The notes: generated by a model not told the origin, from the letters alone. A DNA stretch of 64,000 nucleotides from Ga0077555 sp050250755 (GCA_050250755.1 JBFWOB010000004.1:124001-188000); one strand, 5' to 3'. Numbered from the stretch's first letter, positions 39,936 to 48,769 are shown. Program-made: numbers and translations.

Positions 39936-39988
39936 TTGACTCACTCATAGCTGTACGGTTATGAAATATTCATAATCATGTAGCTATG
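39936..39988 (+). promoter_or_regulatory. arsR promoter with nested palindromic operator
   Basis: TTGACT (39936-39941), a 17-base spacer and TTATGA (39959-39964) make a good sigma-70 promoter. The -10 is inside the perfect palindrome TTATGAA-ATA-TTCATAA (39959-39975). A second pair of perfect arms on the same axis, CATAGCT (39946-39952) and AGCTATG (39982-39988), encloses it at six bases on each side. This is the layout expected for an autoregulated ArsR dimer or two dimers blocking the promoter. Confidence 0.7.
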
Positions 39989-39996
39989 GATAGCCC

Positions 39997-40320
39997 ATGC
40001 CGGACATCCACGATGTGCTCTTTAAGTCCCTCGCCGATCCGACGCGGCGGGCCATCTTCGAGCGGTTGTGCCACGACGGAGAGCAGACGGTAGGGGCGCT
40101 GACAGCCCAAGCCGGAGTCTCGCAACCGGCCGTCTCAAAGCATCTCGGTGTTCTCAAGCAGGCCGGGCTTGTGCGGGACCGCCACGAAGGTCGCCAGACC
40201 CATTACAGCGCGCAGATCAGCGCCTTGGCGCCGCTTATCGACTGGACGAGCAACATGACCGGCTTCTGGAAGGGCCGGTTCGATGCCCTGGAAGACTTGC
40301 TGAAAAGGATGGACCAATGA
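39997..40320 (+). CDS. ArsR-family winged-helix repressor (SRPBCC-linked type)
   Basis: A 107-residue DNA-binding protein. LFKSLADPTRRAIFERL and TVGALTAQAGVSQPAVSKHLGVLKQAGLV form the winged helix-turn-helix. There is no CxC-type metal site, so it belongs to the non-metal subgroup that controls an AHSA1/SRPBCC partner. It overlaps the next gene by ATGA, so the two are translated together. The nested palindrome just upstream is its likely own operator. Confidence 0.93.
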   Translation: MPDIHDVLFKSLADPTRRAIFERLCHDGEQTVGALTAQAGVSQPAVSKHLGVLKQAGLVRDRHEGRQTHYSAQISALAPLIDWTSNMTGFWKGRFDALEDLLKRMDQ

Positions 40321-40748
40321 CCGAGCAACCGACCGACGCCCGTTCCGTTGTTGTCGAGCGCGACATCGCACATCCGCCGGAAAAGATCTGGCGTGCGCTG
40401 ACACAACCGCTTCTGATCGCGGAGTGGCTCATGGAGAACGATTTCGCGCCGATCGTGGGACATCGCTTCAATCTCCGCGGCGAGTGGGGCGGCGTGCTGG
40501 ACTGTGAGGTTCTGGCTGTCGAACCGAACAGAACACTCTCCTACACGTGGAATTTTGCGCACAGCGATGCCGCCTACAATCTGCAGAGCGTGGTGACGTT
40601 CACCCTCACGCCGACAGATACGGGGACACATCTGCGCATGGAACAGGTTGGTTTTCGGCCGGAACAGAAGCAAGCCATTGGCGGTGCCAAGGCCGGGTGG
40701 CAGCAGTTCCTCGAGAAACTGGAGCAGCTCTTGGCGAAGGCGAACTGA
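40317..40748 (+). CDS. SRPBCC/AHSA1-domain protein
   Basis: A 143-residue protein of the START-like helix-grip fold (VERDIAHPPEKIWRALTQPLLIAEWLMENDF; YTWNFAHSDAAYNLQSVVTFTLTP; GWQQFLEKLEQLL). Such proteins bind hydrophobic ligands and often act with an ArsR repressor as a sensor or ligand-removal pair. The start at 40317 gives the four-base overlap with arsR; earlier starts lie inside arsR in another frame. Confidence 0.9.
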   Translation: MTEQPTDARSVVVERDIAHPPEKIWRALTQPLLIAEWLMENDFAPIVGHRFNLRGEWGGVLDCEVLAVEPNRTLSYTWNFAHSDAAYNLQSVVTFTLTPTDTGTHLRMEQVGFRPEQKQAIGGAKAGWQQFLEKLEQLLAKAN

Positions 40749-40960
40749 CAACGGCCGCATTGTGCCGACGTCTGCTCCTGGCCTTCATGTCATCCGCCTG
40801 GACGGAACCGCGGTGAAAGCGACCGGATAATTTGGTCCACATGGCGATCGGTGACGCTGGCGGACGATCAGGTGCGGGCAACGAGCCCGCACTTTGTCCC
40901 GCGAGGCCGCGAACCTCCCCCAACTTGTGCGGCTTGCTTACCGGCGCTTCGTCGCTGGTG

Positions 40961-41779
40961 CTATTGCATGATGGTGGTGCGCCAATGGACACGCCGCTCG
41001 TCTGTCGGGTTGCCGCCTGCCGCCGAATGGACGGTGCAGCGGTTGTCCCAGATGACGATGTCGCCCACGTGCCACTTGTGCCGGTACTCGGCGTTGGGCT
41101 GCAGCATGTACCAGGAAAGCTCGGCAAAGAGCTTGTCACTCTCCTCGTCCGACCAGCCGTGCACGCGCAGCACGTGGTAGGGGTTGAAATACAGTGACTT
41201 CCTGCCCGTCTCGGGATGCACCCGCACGAGGTCGTGCACGGCGGGCGGGCGCTTCTGGTCCTCGGGATCGAGCAGGTCCATGCTCTTTCGCTCGCGGCCG
41301 CCGTAGGCGAATTCAAGCTTGAGACCGGCGCTCTGCTGCTTGAGCCGCTTGGGCATCGCGTCATAGGCGGCATACATATTGGCGAACAGCGTGTCGCCGC
41401 CGTAACTCGGGATCTCGAGGCCGTAGAGCTGTGTCGCCTTGCAGATGTCCGTGTCCCACGGGCTGTCGGTGTGCCAGCCTTGCCCGCGATTGAGGATCAG
41501 CCGGTCGGCTTTGGCGTCTGCCTTTGTCGTGACGCCCATCAGCGTGATCTCGGGATGCTCCGGGTCGCGCGTGCGCTTGACGCGGTGCGGTTTCAGTGTG
41601 CCGAAGCGGCGGCTGTAGGCGACATAGTCGGCCTTCGTCAGCGTCTGCCCGCGCACGATCATTACCTGATGGTCGAGCCAGGCTTGGTAGAGTTGCGTCC
41701 AGTCGGCCTCGCTCAATGTTTTCACGTCGATGTCGGTGACGATGGCCCCGATCAGCGGTGTCGCCTTCTCGATCCTCAT
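40961..41779 (-). CDS. TauD/TfdA-family 2-oxoglutarate/Fe(II) dioxygenase
   Basis: 272 residues. Iron ligands are H103 and D105 in GWHTDSPW and H251 in CTVHSA, with Arg near 267 (HWRTT) for 2-oxoglutarate. DHQVMIVRGQTLTKADYVAYSRRFG is the family's N-terminal part. Relatives hydroxylate taurine, alkyl sulfonates/sulfates or phenoxyacids so that sulfite, sulfate or the side chain leaves. The NitT/TauT-type importer at 43195-45921 makes a sulfonate-like substrate plausible but not proven. Confidence 0.9.
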   Translation of the reverse strand: MRIEKATPLIGAIVTDIDVKTLSEADWTQLYQAWLDHQVMIVRGQTLTKADYVAYSRRFGTLKPHRVKRTRDPEHPEITLMGVTTKADAKADRLILNRGQGWHTDSPWDTDICKATQLYGLEIPSYGGDTLFANMYAAYDAMPKRLKQQSAGLKLEFAYGGRERKSMDLLDPEDQKRPPAVHDLVRVHPETGRKSLYFNPYHVLRVHGWSDEESDKLFAELSWYMLQPNAEYRHKWHVGDIVIWDNRCTVHSAAGGNPTDERRVHWRTTIMQ

Positions 41780-42320
41780 GTGCGTCTCCTGCCCTGGTAT
41801 TGCGGAGCCTTCCCAAAGAAGATTCAGGCCACGATGCCATCCATAACGGGCTCGGCGTCCGAGCTGGAACGGTGCGCTCAGGATCCTAGGCGTATCTTAT
41901 CCCGATATGGAGATAAGGGAGGCCCCAACAAAATTTTCTAAGATTTGGAACTTTCTCATTCTCTGCCGTGTCTTGCCCGATATGAAGATGACAGACGGGG
42001 TTTACTGCATGGATATCACCAAAATCGACGCTCAAACTGGGCTCGCCATGACCGCCTTTGTGTTCAGCATGAGTTTTCTAGTGTCCGTCGTTCTATCGTG
42101 ATGTCGACGCGGTCTATTCCCGACAATGCCAACCGAGAGTAGACCGTTCGTTTAGGCGGCCACTTCACGTGCGAGAGTGCTTGAGATTTTGCGCATGGAA
42201 AGCAAGCCGCGTGAAGGGCATTCACCTTCGGTTCGGCGGATAGTGCGCTCCAGGTGAGTATAATCCGCCAAGCTGTTAAGTGGGAAATAAAGGATCTCGG
42301 AGATGAGCGCGTGTCTGCAG
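41780..42320. other. AT-richer intergenic region
   Basis: 541 bases with lower GC than the flanks and no recognised gene. A 30-residue plus-strand ORF (42009-42101, starting MDITKIDAQTG and ending in a hydrophobic stretch) has no clear ribosome site. Minus-strand frames near 42160-42310 look like decayed coding sequence that I cannot assign. Confidence 0.35.
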
Positions 42321-43109
42321 CTAGAGTTGCGCGGCAAAGCGTCTGACTTCGGCGTACGTCGCGTGGGGCTGCTCGACATGCGGATAGTGCCCTGCACCTT
42401 CGATTAACGCAAACTTCGCGCCCGGCACCCGATCGGCGTATTTTCGTCCGTAGGCCTGATCCACGAACCTGTCCTCAGCGCCCCAGATGAACTGCGTCGG
42501 GGCCTTCAACCTGAACAGCCAGCGGTCGAGCGTCGGATTGTGGAAGAACGGCTTCCATCCATAGAACGCCTCGGCTTCGCGATCTTGCACGATGGACGCG
42601 AGTTCTGCATCGCCGAAACCCGAATAGTCGAAACGCCGATGCGCTTCGGTGGCGTAGAGCAGCGTTTGTTTCTCCTCCGGCCGCGCCGAATAGATGTCGG
42701 AGATGTCACGATGGGTCGTCTTGCCCATTTTCACGCCGAGCGGATCGACCAGCACGATTCCGGACAATCTTGCGCTCGAGCGGATGGCGAGCTCGACCGC
42801 GATCCATCCGCCGAAGGAAGCGCCGACGAGGAGCACATCGGACAGATCTTGCTGTTCCAGATATTCCAGATACAGCAGCGCCAGCTCGTCCACGCCGCGC
42901 ACATGATCGACGAAACCTATCCCGCCGTAGCCCGGATGCTTGGGCGCGTGCACATCCCAGTTTTGCGCCAGCAACGTGCGCCATTGCGACGAACGATGAA
43001 AACCGTCTCCTCCATCGAGGAATAGAAGCGGCCTGCCATTTCCTCCTCGCCAGACCGGCAAACTCATGTTTGCGATATCGACTTTTTGCATTCCGGTCTC
43101 GCCAGTCAT
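42321..43109 (-). CDS. Alpha/beta-fold hydrolase
   Basis: A 262-residue hydrolase. The nucleophile is S98 in VGASFGGW, the acid is probably Asp in GAEDRFVD and the His lies in GAGHYPHVEQP. The oxyanion region (LFLDGGDGFHRSSQW) is GG-type rather than HGxx. The start at 43109 has GGAGA upstream; 43091 is an alternative. It lies downstream of the importer genes in the same direction, so it is probably part of that operon and hydrolyses an ester, C-C or amide bond of the imported compound. Confidence 0.82.
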   Translation of the reverse strand: MTGETGMQKVDIANMSLPVWRGGNGRPLLFLDGGDGFHRSSQWRTLLAQNWDVHAPKHPGYGGIGFVDHVRGVDELALLYLEYLEQQDLSDVLLVGASFGGWIAVELAIRSSARLSGIVLVDPLGVKMGKTTHRDISDIYSARPEEKQTLLYATEAHRRFDYSGFGDAELASIVQDREAEAFYGWKPFFHNPTLDRWLFRLKAPTQFIWGAEDRFVDQAYGRKYADRVPGAKFALIEGAGHYPHVEQPHATYAEVRRFAAQL

Positions 43110-43194
43110 GGTGCGACAGTCTCCTGGTCCTGCTTGTTGGTGGCCGACATGCTGCACCGCGCGGCGGCCGCGGCCGTTTTGATGAGCGCTTGCC

Positions 43195-44064
43195 TCAGGT
43201 CTGCATGCCCCAGCGAACGACGGTTCTGCGCTCGATCGTGCGGAACACCACGTTCTCCACGAAAAAGCCGAACAGAATTACCGTGAGAAGGCCGGCAAAG
43301 ACGTGCGGTATCTCCAGCAAATTTTTGTTCTGGTAGATGTACCAGCCGACTCCGCCTTGCCCGGAGCTGCTACCAAACACCAGTTCTGCAGCGATTACCG
43401 TGCGCCAAGAAAATGCCCAGCCAATCTTCAGGCCGGCCAGAATGTTCGGGAAGGCACCCGGAATGAGGATGCGCAGCACGAGGCGCAGATTCGAGAGTCC
43501 ATAGTTTTGGCCAACCATGCGCCATGTCGTGCTGACCGCGCGAAAACCGATGAAAGTATTCAGCGCAACAGACCAAAGCACCGCGTGTATCAAAACAAAC
43601 ACGATGCTGAGATCGCCAAGGCCGAACCATACCATCGCAAGCGGCAGCAGCGCGATCGATGGAAGCGGATTGAACATCGCCGTCAACGTCTCGAGGAAGT
43701 CAGCACCGATCCGCGTCGCGCTGGCGATGATGGTGAGAACCATCGCGAGGAAAAGTCCGATCACGTATCCTTGGAGAAGCAGCTTGAGCGTATACCAGAT
43801 CGCCTTGATCAGCTCGCCGCTGACGAGGGAACCATAAAGCGCAACCAACGAGGCGCCGAGCGTGGGTACGAGAAGATCGTTGTTTAGGGCCCTCGCGTAG
43901 ACTTCCCATATGAGGCCGAGTACGACGAGAATGGCCGTCTTGCGCACGGCATTGTTACCCAGAAGCTTTTCCATCGTCCCGAGCGGCCGCTCGATAACAC
44001 CGAAGTCCTTGTCTTGGACTCTGTTTACAATCTCCGGGCGGAAGTTATGGATTTTATCGAGCAT
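43195..44064 (-). CDS. NitT/TauT-type ABC permease (SsuC-like)
   Basis: A 289-residue inner-membrane protein with about six membrane segments. The coupling-loop region is FRAVSTTWRMVGQNYGLSNLRLVLRILIPGAFPNILAGLKIG, and WRTVIAAELVFGSSSGQGGVGWYIYQ is characteristic of SsuC/TauC. It overlaps the ATPase gene by 11 bases. Part of a minus-strand operon: binding protein, ATPase, permease, hydrolase. Confidence 0.9.
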   Translation of the reverse strand: MLDKIHNFRPEIVNRVQDKDFGVIERPLGTMEKLLGNNAVRKTAILVVLGLIWEVYARALNNDLLVPTLGASLVALYGSLVSGELIKAIWYTLKLLLQGYVIGLFLAMVLTIIASATRIGADFLETLTAMFNPLPSIALLPLAMVWFGLGDLSIVFVLIHAVLWSVALNTFIGFRAVSTTWRMVGQNYGLSNLRLVLRILIPGAFPNILAGLKIGWAFSWRTVIAAELVFGSSSGQGGVGWYIYQNKNLLEIPHVFAGLLTVILFGFFVENVVFRTIERRTVVRWGMQT

Positions 44065-44851
44065 ATTCAGCCGGCCTCTCGCTGCCTTCGTCTTCGAAGA
44101 GCATCGTGTGAATCCGTTCGGAAAGCGTGCGTCCGTCGGGGCCGGCCATGTCGACGCCGCTGCTGTTGAGCTCGGCCTTGACCTGTCCGGGATGCGCCGT
44201 CAGCAGTAGAATGCGGTTTCCGATCTTCACCGCCTCGGGAATCGAATGGGTGACGAAAATGACGGTGAAATTGATCTGCTCCCACAACTGGAGCACTTCC
44301 TCCTGCATCTTCGTTCGGGTCAGGGCATCGAGCGCAGCGAACGGCTCATCCATAAGAAGAATGTCCGGCTCCATCGCCATTCCGCGGGCGATGGCGACGC
44401 GCTGCTTCATCCCGCCGGATAGCGTGTGCGGATAGCTGTTCGCGAACTTGGCGAGATTGACCATCTCGATGTAATGCATCGCGCGTTCGTCGGCTTCCCG
44501 TTGGCGAAGCCGGCCGCTCGTCGTGAGCGCGAAGGCGATGTTCTGCTTGACCGTCTTCCACGGCAGTAGCTGATCGAACTCTTGGAAAACGAGGACACGG
44601 TCCGGGCCTGGCCGCGTGATTAGCGAACCATTGAGTCGGATCTCGCCCTCGACCGGTGCAATGTAGCCGCCAATCGCCTTGAGCAGCGTGGACTTGCCGC
44701 AACCCGAGGGGCCCAGGACGACGAAGCGATCCGCACGCTTGACTTCAAGGTTGACCCGGTAAGTTGCCGTGACGAGCGTTTCGCGCGTCTTGTAGCGCAG
44801 CGTGACCCCATTCACCGTCAAAAGCGTGTCGGGCTCGACGTTAGTTGTCAT
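44054..44851 (-). CDS. NitT/TauT-type ABC ATPase (SsuB-like)
   Basis: 265 residues: Walker A GPSGCGKST, Q-loop FQEFDQLLPW, signature LSGGMKQRVAIARGM, Walker B ILLMDEPFAALD and switch His FVTHSIPEAV. The frame runs 246 bases further upstream, but the ATG at 44851 (AAGGA upstream) starts exactly before the fold and the extra stretch lies in the binding-protein gene. Confidence 0.92.
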   Translation of the reverse strand: MTTNVEPDTLLTVNGVTLRYKTRETLVTATYRVNLEVKRADRFVVLGPSGCGKSTLLKAIGGYIAPVEGEIRLNGSLITRPGPDRVLVFQEFDQLLPWKTVKQNIAFALTTSGRLRQREADERAMHYIEMVNLAKFANSYPHTLSGGMKQRVAIARGMAMEPDILLMDEPFAALDALTRTKMQEEVLQLWEQINFTVIFVTHSIPEAVKIGNRILLLTAHPGQVKAELNSSGVDMAGPDGRTLSERIHTMLFEDEGSERPAEYAR

Positions 44852-44919
44852 TGGCCGTCCTTGCTGTCGCGGAGAGAATGGCGAGACGCATCCCGCCCTT
44901 CCGTTTGGCGCGATGACAC

Positions 44920-45921
44920 TCAATTGCCGCGAAGCCCTTGCGCTTCGGGGGCAAAGAGGTCCGTCCACGCCGTCAGGCGGTTTTTGATCGAACCCACGTC
45001 GGCCATGAAATTGGCATAGCGCATGACGTTCTCGGGCGTGACATCGAACTTGATGTCGGGATCGTTGAGCACCTCGACAAGCTCGCTTACCTGCCACCCG
45101 TGCCCGCCCATATTGGCAAGCAGAATCTCGGCAGCTTGTGGTTTGTTGTTCTTAATGTACGCCTGCGATTCCTTGAGCGCCTCGTAAACAGCCTTGAAGA
45201 CTTTCGGATTGTCGTCGCGGAATTTCTTTGCTGCCACAACAATTGCGAATGATGTCGGCCCGCCCAGCACGTCGTTCGTGGTCTGGATTGTCCGGATTTT
45301 CGGATCCTTGCGTTCGCGCTGGTGGAACGGCGGCGAGGTGTAGTGTGCTGTGACGCCGGCGCTTCCCGACAGCAGAGCTACCACGCCGTCGGGGTGCTTC
45401 ATCGCGACGGTGAATGGATCGAAGCGGAAAGTATCGGCCGCTCCGTATTTCTCCCGCGCATATATCTGCATTACCAGAGCCGGAATTGAGATCTTGATCG
45501 CCGTTACGGCGACTTTGTCCTTCGCCGAGAGGTCATCGATCGACTTGAGGTGCGGAGCACTGGTGTTGAGATACATCGGCTGCGAGCTGATCGACCCCAC
45601 GCCGATCACATCCATCTTGCCTTTGGTGCGGTCCCAGAGCGTCAGCATGCCGGGTATGCCGCCTGAAATGAACTGCGCGGAACCGGACAGGAGCGCATCG
45701 TTGACCGCGCCCGATCCGCTGATGTTGACCCACTTAGCTTTGACCTTAATGCCCGCTTCGTCGCCCTTCTTCTCGATCAGATTCAATTTTTCCATGATCA
45801 TCAATGGCAGGAAGCCCACGCCATCGCCGCGCGTGATCGTTACCTCGCCGACCTCGGCGCGCGCGTGCGGGATTGCACAGATCGTCAGCGCGCACACAAG
45901 CGCCGAAAGCATCCTTCTCAT
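44920..45921 (-). CDS. NitT/TauT-type periplasmic binding protein
   Basis: A 333-residue NMT1/SsuA-like receptor with a signal peptide ending in HARAEV and GGAGGAGACG before the ATG. GDGVGFLPLMIMEKLNLIEKKGDEAGIKVKAKWVNISGSGAVNDALLSG is the family's first lobe, with the Ser/Gly anion-binding turn. First gene of the importer operon and divergent from the SDR gene. Sulfonates, nitrate, pyrimidine precursors and aromatic acids are all handled by this family. Confidence 0.9.
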   Translation of the reverse strand: MRRMLSALVCALTICAIPHARAEVGEVTITRGDGVGFLPLMIMEKLNLIEKKGDEAGIKVKAKWVNISGSGAVNDALLSGSAQFISGGIPGMLTLWDRTKGKMDVIGVGSISSQPMYLNTSAPHLKSIDDLSAKDKVAVTAIKISIPALVMQIYAREKYGAADTFRFDPFTVAMKHPDGVVALLSGSAGVTAHYTSPPFHQRERKDPKIRTIQTTNDVLGGPTSFAIVVAAKKFRDDNPKVFKAVYEALKESQAYIKNNKPQAAEILLANMGGHGWQVSELVEVLNDPDIKFDVTPENVMRYANFMADVGSIKNRLTAWTDLFAPEAQGLRGN

Positions 45922-46016
45922 CGTCTCCTCCCCGGAAGGTTATGATTGATTTCGGTCTCACCGCGTGAGTGGCACTGGGCCGAAACACAGGGCGCTGTAG
46001 AAGGCTGGCAGGGAGC

Positions 46017-46033
46017 CATATTGTATTATGGTC
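46017..46033. promoter_or_regulatory. 17-nt shared motif, SDR promoter copy
   Basis: CATATTGTATTATGGTC, followed by a promoter-like TTGACA at about 46037. 16 of 17 bases match the sequence at 47206-47222 in front of the monooxygenase gene. It is probably a binding site for a common regulator. Confidence 0.5.
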
Positions 46034-46087
46034 TGATTGACAGTCAACCTTGGTGGCTTCTAACGTCAATGGTCTGGAGGACCTCGA

Positions 46088-46849
46088 GTGGGCAGCAGCA
46101 ATACGATCATTGTCGGCGGCGCGTCGGGCATCGGGCTTGCCGTTGCCCGGCATTTCGCGACTGGTGGCGCGAACACGACGATCATCGACGTCGACGCGGG
46201 CCGCGTGGACAACGTCGCACGCGAGATTTCCGCGCGCAGTGGTGCAAACGTTCTCGGTCTTGTTGCGGATGTCCGCAGCAGCGCGGACATTGCAGCGGCG
46301 TACGACCGAAGCGCGTCGCACCACGGCCTGATTGAGTCCCTGGTCGTGACGGCTGGCGTCCTCAAGCCGGCGCTCCTCGCCCAGATGAGCGAGGCAGATT
46401 ACGATCTCACATTCGACGTGAATGCAAAAGGGTTCTGGACTTGCGTGAAAGCAGCTCTGCCCCATCTGTCGACAAAAGGGTCCAGCATCGTTGCAATCTC
46501 GTCGGCGTCTGGCCAGCGTCCGAAAGCCGGCAACGGCGCCTACGCGGCATCAAAGGCCGCTCTTCAGTTTCTCGTACGGACATTCGCGCTGGAGCTTGCG
46601 GCACAGCAGGTGCGCGTGAACTGCGTGTCGCCAAGCACAATCGAGACATCACTCATTGCCGAATATGCCGCCAGACCCGCCGCAAGCGGATACACGCCGT
46701 CAGCCCCGCCCCCTATCGGCAGGCTGTGCACGCCGGAGGATATTGCCAAAGCTGTGGCGTTCCTGTGCTCGGACGCCGCTGCTTTCATCACAGGCACAAC
46801 GCTGAGCGTCGATGGCGGTTTGACCGCTGGAATCCCGCTGCAACGTTGA
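46088..46849 (+). CDS. Short-chain dehydrogenase/reductase (SDR)
   Basis: A 253-residue NAD(P)-dependent oxidoreductase. The cofactor motif is VGGASGIGLAVARHF, the adenine-binding Asp is in VADVRS, and the catalytic Ser and YxxxK are in AISSASG and YAASK. The C-terminus GTTLSVDGGLTAG is typical. The start is GTG with GGAGG seven bases upstream. Substrate unknown; position next to a catabolic importer and monooxygenase suggests alcohol/ketone interconversion. Confidence 0.92.
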   Translation: MGSSNTIIVGGASGIGLAVARHFATGGANTTIIDVDAGRVDNVAREISARSGANVLGLVADVRSSADIAAAYDRSASHHGLIESLVVTAGVLKPALLAQMSEADYDLTFDVNAKGFWTCVKAALPHLSTKGSSIVAISSASGQRPKAGNGAYAASKAALQFLVRTFALELAAQQVRVNCVSPSTIETSLIAEYAARPAASGYTPSAPPPIGRLCTPEDIAKAVAFLCSDAAAFITGTTLSVDGGLTAGIPLQR

Positions 46850-47192
46850 CGCGATCACTGAATGCAAAGCCGCCATCGATCACGAGCTCGGCACCCGTGA
46901 CGAAAGATGCTTCATCGGATGCGAGGAACAGAATCCCCTGCGCGACCTCGATCGGCATCCCGATACGGCGGAGCGGAGTCAAGGGCACCTTATTCTCTTG
47001 GATTCCGACAGACGAGCCAATCGCTCTCAGAGGTTACATCGCAGCGGAAGAACGCCGCGCGGCCACCCGGCGCATTGATCGACGCGACGACCGAAACAGC
47101 CCCTGCAGTGCAAAGAACCTTGCCGTTGCCTCGCCGATTCCGCGCGCCCCTTCGGTCACAATCGCAATTTTGTCCTGCAGGCGATCTCTCAT
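46850..47192 (-). pseudogene. Decayed short-chain dehydrogenase
   Basis: Minus-strand pieces of one SDR in three frames. From ATG 47192: MRDRLQDKIAIVTEGARGIGEATARFFALQG (cofactor motif). In a second frame: GGRAAFFRCDVTSESDW. After a deletion of the catalytic middle part, in a third frame: LTPLRRIGMPIEVAQGILF and ASFVTGAELVIDGGFAFSD (the C-terminal part). The Ser-Tyr-Lys active site is absent. Confidence 0.8.
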
Positions 47193-47205
47193 CGAATTCT
47201 CCAAT

Positions 47206-47227
47206 CATATTGTATTATGATCATACA
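47206..47227. promoter_or_regulatory. Shared motif, monooxygenase promoter copy
   Basis: CATATTGTATTATGATC at 47206-47222 matches the motif at 46017 in 16 of 17 bases. Here it extends into an imperfect inverted repeat, TGTAT-N7-ATACA (47211-47227), resembling a GntR/FCD-type operator. It lies about 90 bases before the monooxygenase start and at the 5' end of the decayed SDR. Confidence 0.5.
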
Positions 47228-47318
47228 GTGTGCTTGACTGGAAATTTGAAGTCATCCATGTTCTCGTGCTCCCGCCAACGTGCGTAGCTGGAGCTGGATT
47301 GAGCTGAAGGAGCCTGGG

Positions 47319-48524
47319 ATGAAGGTGTTTTATTTCTGCGAGATGTCTTTCCATCCGGCATGGGATAAGGCGCAATACATCCGTAATGAGCTGCCGAGCA
47401 GGCACTACGACCCGCAGTTAGGGTCGGAGCTCTACAATCGTTTTCTTGATGAATACGCCCTGTGCGATGAGCTCGGCTTGAACATCATGATCAACGAGCA
47501 CCACAGCACCGCGACGTGTCTCAACGTCGCCTGCGCAATTCCGCTTTCGATCTTGGCGCGGCAGACGAAGAAAGCCCGGTTGCTCGCACTCGGAATGCCG
47601 ATCGCCAATCGTCTTGAGCCTCTCCGCGTCGCCGAGGAACTCGCGCTGATCGACGTCATCTCCAAAGGTCGGCTCGAGATGGGGCTAGTCAAGGGATCGC
47701 CCTACGAAGTTTTCCCTGCCAACAGCAATCCGGTCGGGATGATGGATCGGTTCTGGGAGGCGCATGACCTCATTTTGAAAGCGATGACAACCCATACCGG
47801 CCCGTTCAATTGGGAAGGGACGCACTTCCAATATAGAAACGTCAATCTGTGGCCACGCCCCTATCAGCAACCGCACCCGCCGGTCTGGATCACGGCAAGC
47901 AGCCCTGAAAGCGCGCGCACCATCGCGCAGAAAGGCTATGTGCTGGCAACACTGAACACCGGCTATGCGCGTACGCGCGCCCTCTTCGATGCCTATCGAG
48001 CGGCAGCCGTTGCAGCTGGCAAGTCGACGGCGGATGACCGTTTCGCATATCTGGCGCTGGTTGCTGTCGGAAAATCGAAAAAGGAAGGTTTTGAACGCGC
48101 AGATAAGATCGTCGACTACATCCGCAACAGCGGACGCGTCGCTCCGCAGTTCGTGAATCCGCCTGGCTATGCTTCGAGAGATTCGAATATCCGCGCGCTG
48201 AAGGCGAGCGGCAAGTCGCACACACCCGACAATGCGGTGACCTCGCGCACCGGTGCGAAGATCACCAAGGATGACTTCACGGTCGAGGGCTTGATCGACG
48301 CGGGCGTGCTGTTCGCCGGAGATCCCGACATGGTCTACAATCAGATCAGGGACTTCTACGGATATGCTGGCGGTCTCGGCAATCTGCTCATGATGGCGCA
48401 AGGTGGGTGGCTCGATCATGCCAACACGGTGGAGAACCTCACTCTGTTCAGCAAAGAGGTGTTACCGCGGCTGGCGGAATTGAAGATCGAGGATGTTCCG
48501 CAGATCCGCGCTCGCGCGAGTTGA
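47319..48524 (+). CDS. LLM-class flavin-dependent monooxygenase (bacterial luciferase family)
   Basis: A 401-residue flavin monooxygenase. MKVFYFCEMSFHPAW starts the barrel. DELGLNIMINEHHSTATCLN has the NEHH motif near the active site, RLLALGMPIANRLEPLRVAEELALIDVISKGRLEMGLVKG is the classic luciferase-family segment, and PPVWITASSPESARTIAQKGY the second half. AAGGAG precedes the ATG at 47319. Members oxidise alkanesulfonates, aldehydes, nitrilotriacetate or ketones with reduced flavin supplied by a reductase, none of which is encoded here. Confidence 0.9.
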   Translation: MKVFYFCEMSFHPAWDKAQYIRNELPSRHYDPQLGSELYNRFLDEYALCDELGLNIMINEHHSTATCLNVACAIPLSILARQTKKARLLALGMPIANRLEPLRVAEELALIDVISKGRLEMGLVKGSPYEVFPANSNPVGMMDRFWEAHDLILKAMTTHTGPFNWEGTHFQYRNVNLWPRPYQQPHPPVWITASSPESARTIAQKGYVLATLNTGYARTRALFDAYRAAAVAAGKSTADDRFAYLALVAVGKSKKEGFERADKIVDYIRNSGRVAPQFVNPPGYASRDSNIRALKASGKSHTPDNAVTSRTGAKITKDDFTVEGLIDAGVLFAGDPDMVYNQIRDFYGYAGGLGNLLMMAQGGWLDHANTVENLTLFSKEVLPRLAELKIEDVPQIRARAS

Positions 48525-48698
48525 GGTCCGTTCGGCTTCGTAGCTTGGCGGTCGCTCCGGCAAAGTGAGATGGTTTGCTAAGGAGTTTCGAGTTCCGGCC
48601 CCAAGTCAATGTCGAGCGATTGTCATGAGCGCATCGAACGAAAGTACATCTCGCCGCTAGCGGAATGGTGCGCTCCGTCGGCTAGCCAATGGCACGCT

Positions 48699-48710
48699 TA
48701 TTATAGTATA
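48699..48710. promoter_or_regulatory. Possible GntR autoregulatory site
   Basis: TATTATAGTATA, containing the small palindrome TATA-G-TATA, 60 bases before the GntR gene. It matches the core of the shared 17-nt motif in 9 of 12 positions and doubles as a -10-like element. Confidence 0.3.
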
Positions 48711-48769
48711 GGCTCGGTTCGCCGAGCCGTTGGGACGATGTCCAGAACACACCGGATGGGGCTTCGAGT

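Noticed and set aside
42009..42101. A 30-residue plus-strand ORF ending in a hydrophobic helix
   Set aside because: No ribosome site and no paired gene; too weak to list as a gene.
46907..47287. Plus-strand ORF across the decayed SDR
   Set aside because: The minus strand shows clear SDR homology in three frames; the plus-strand peptide has none.
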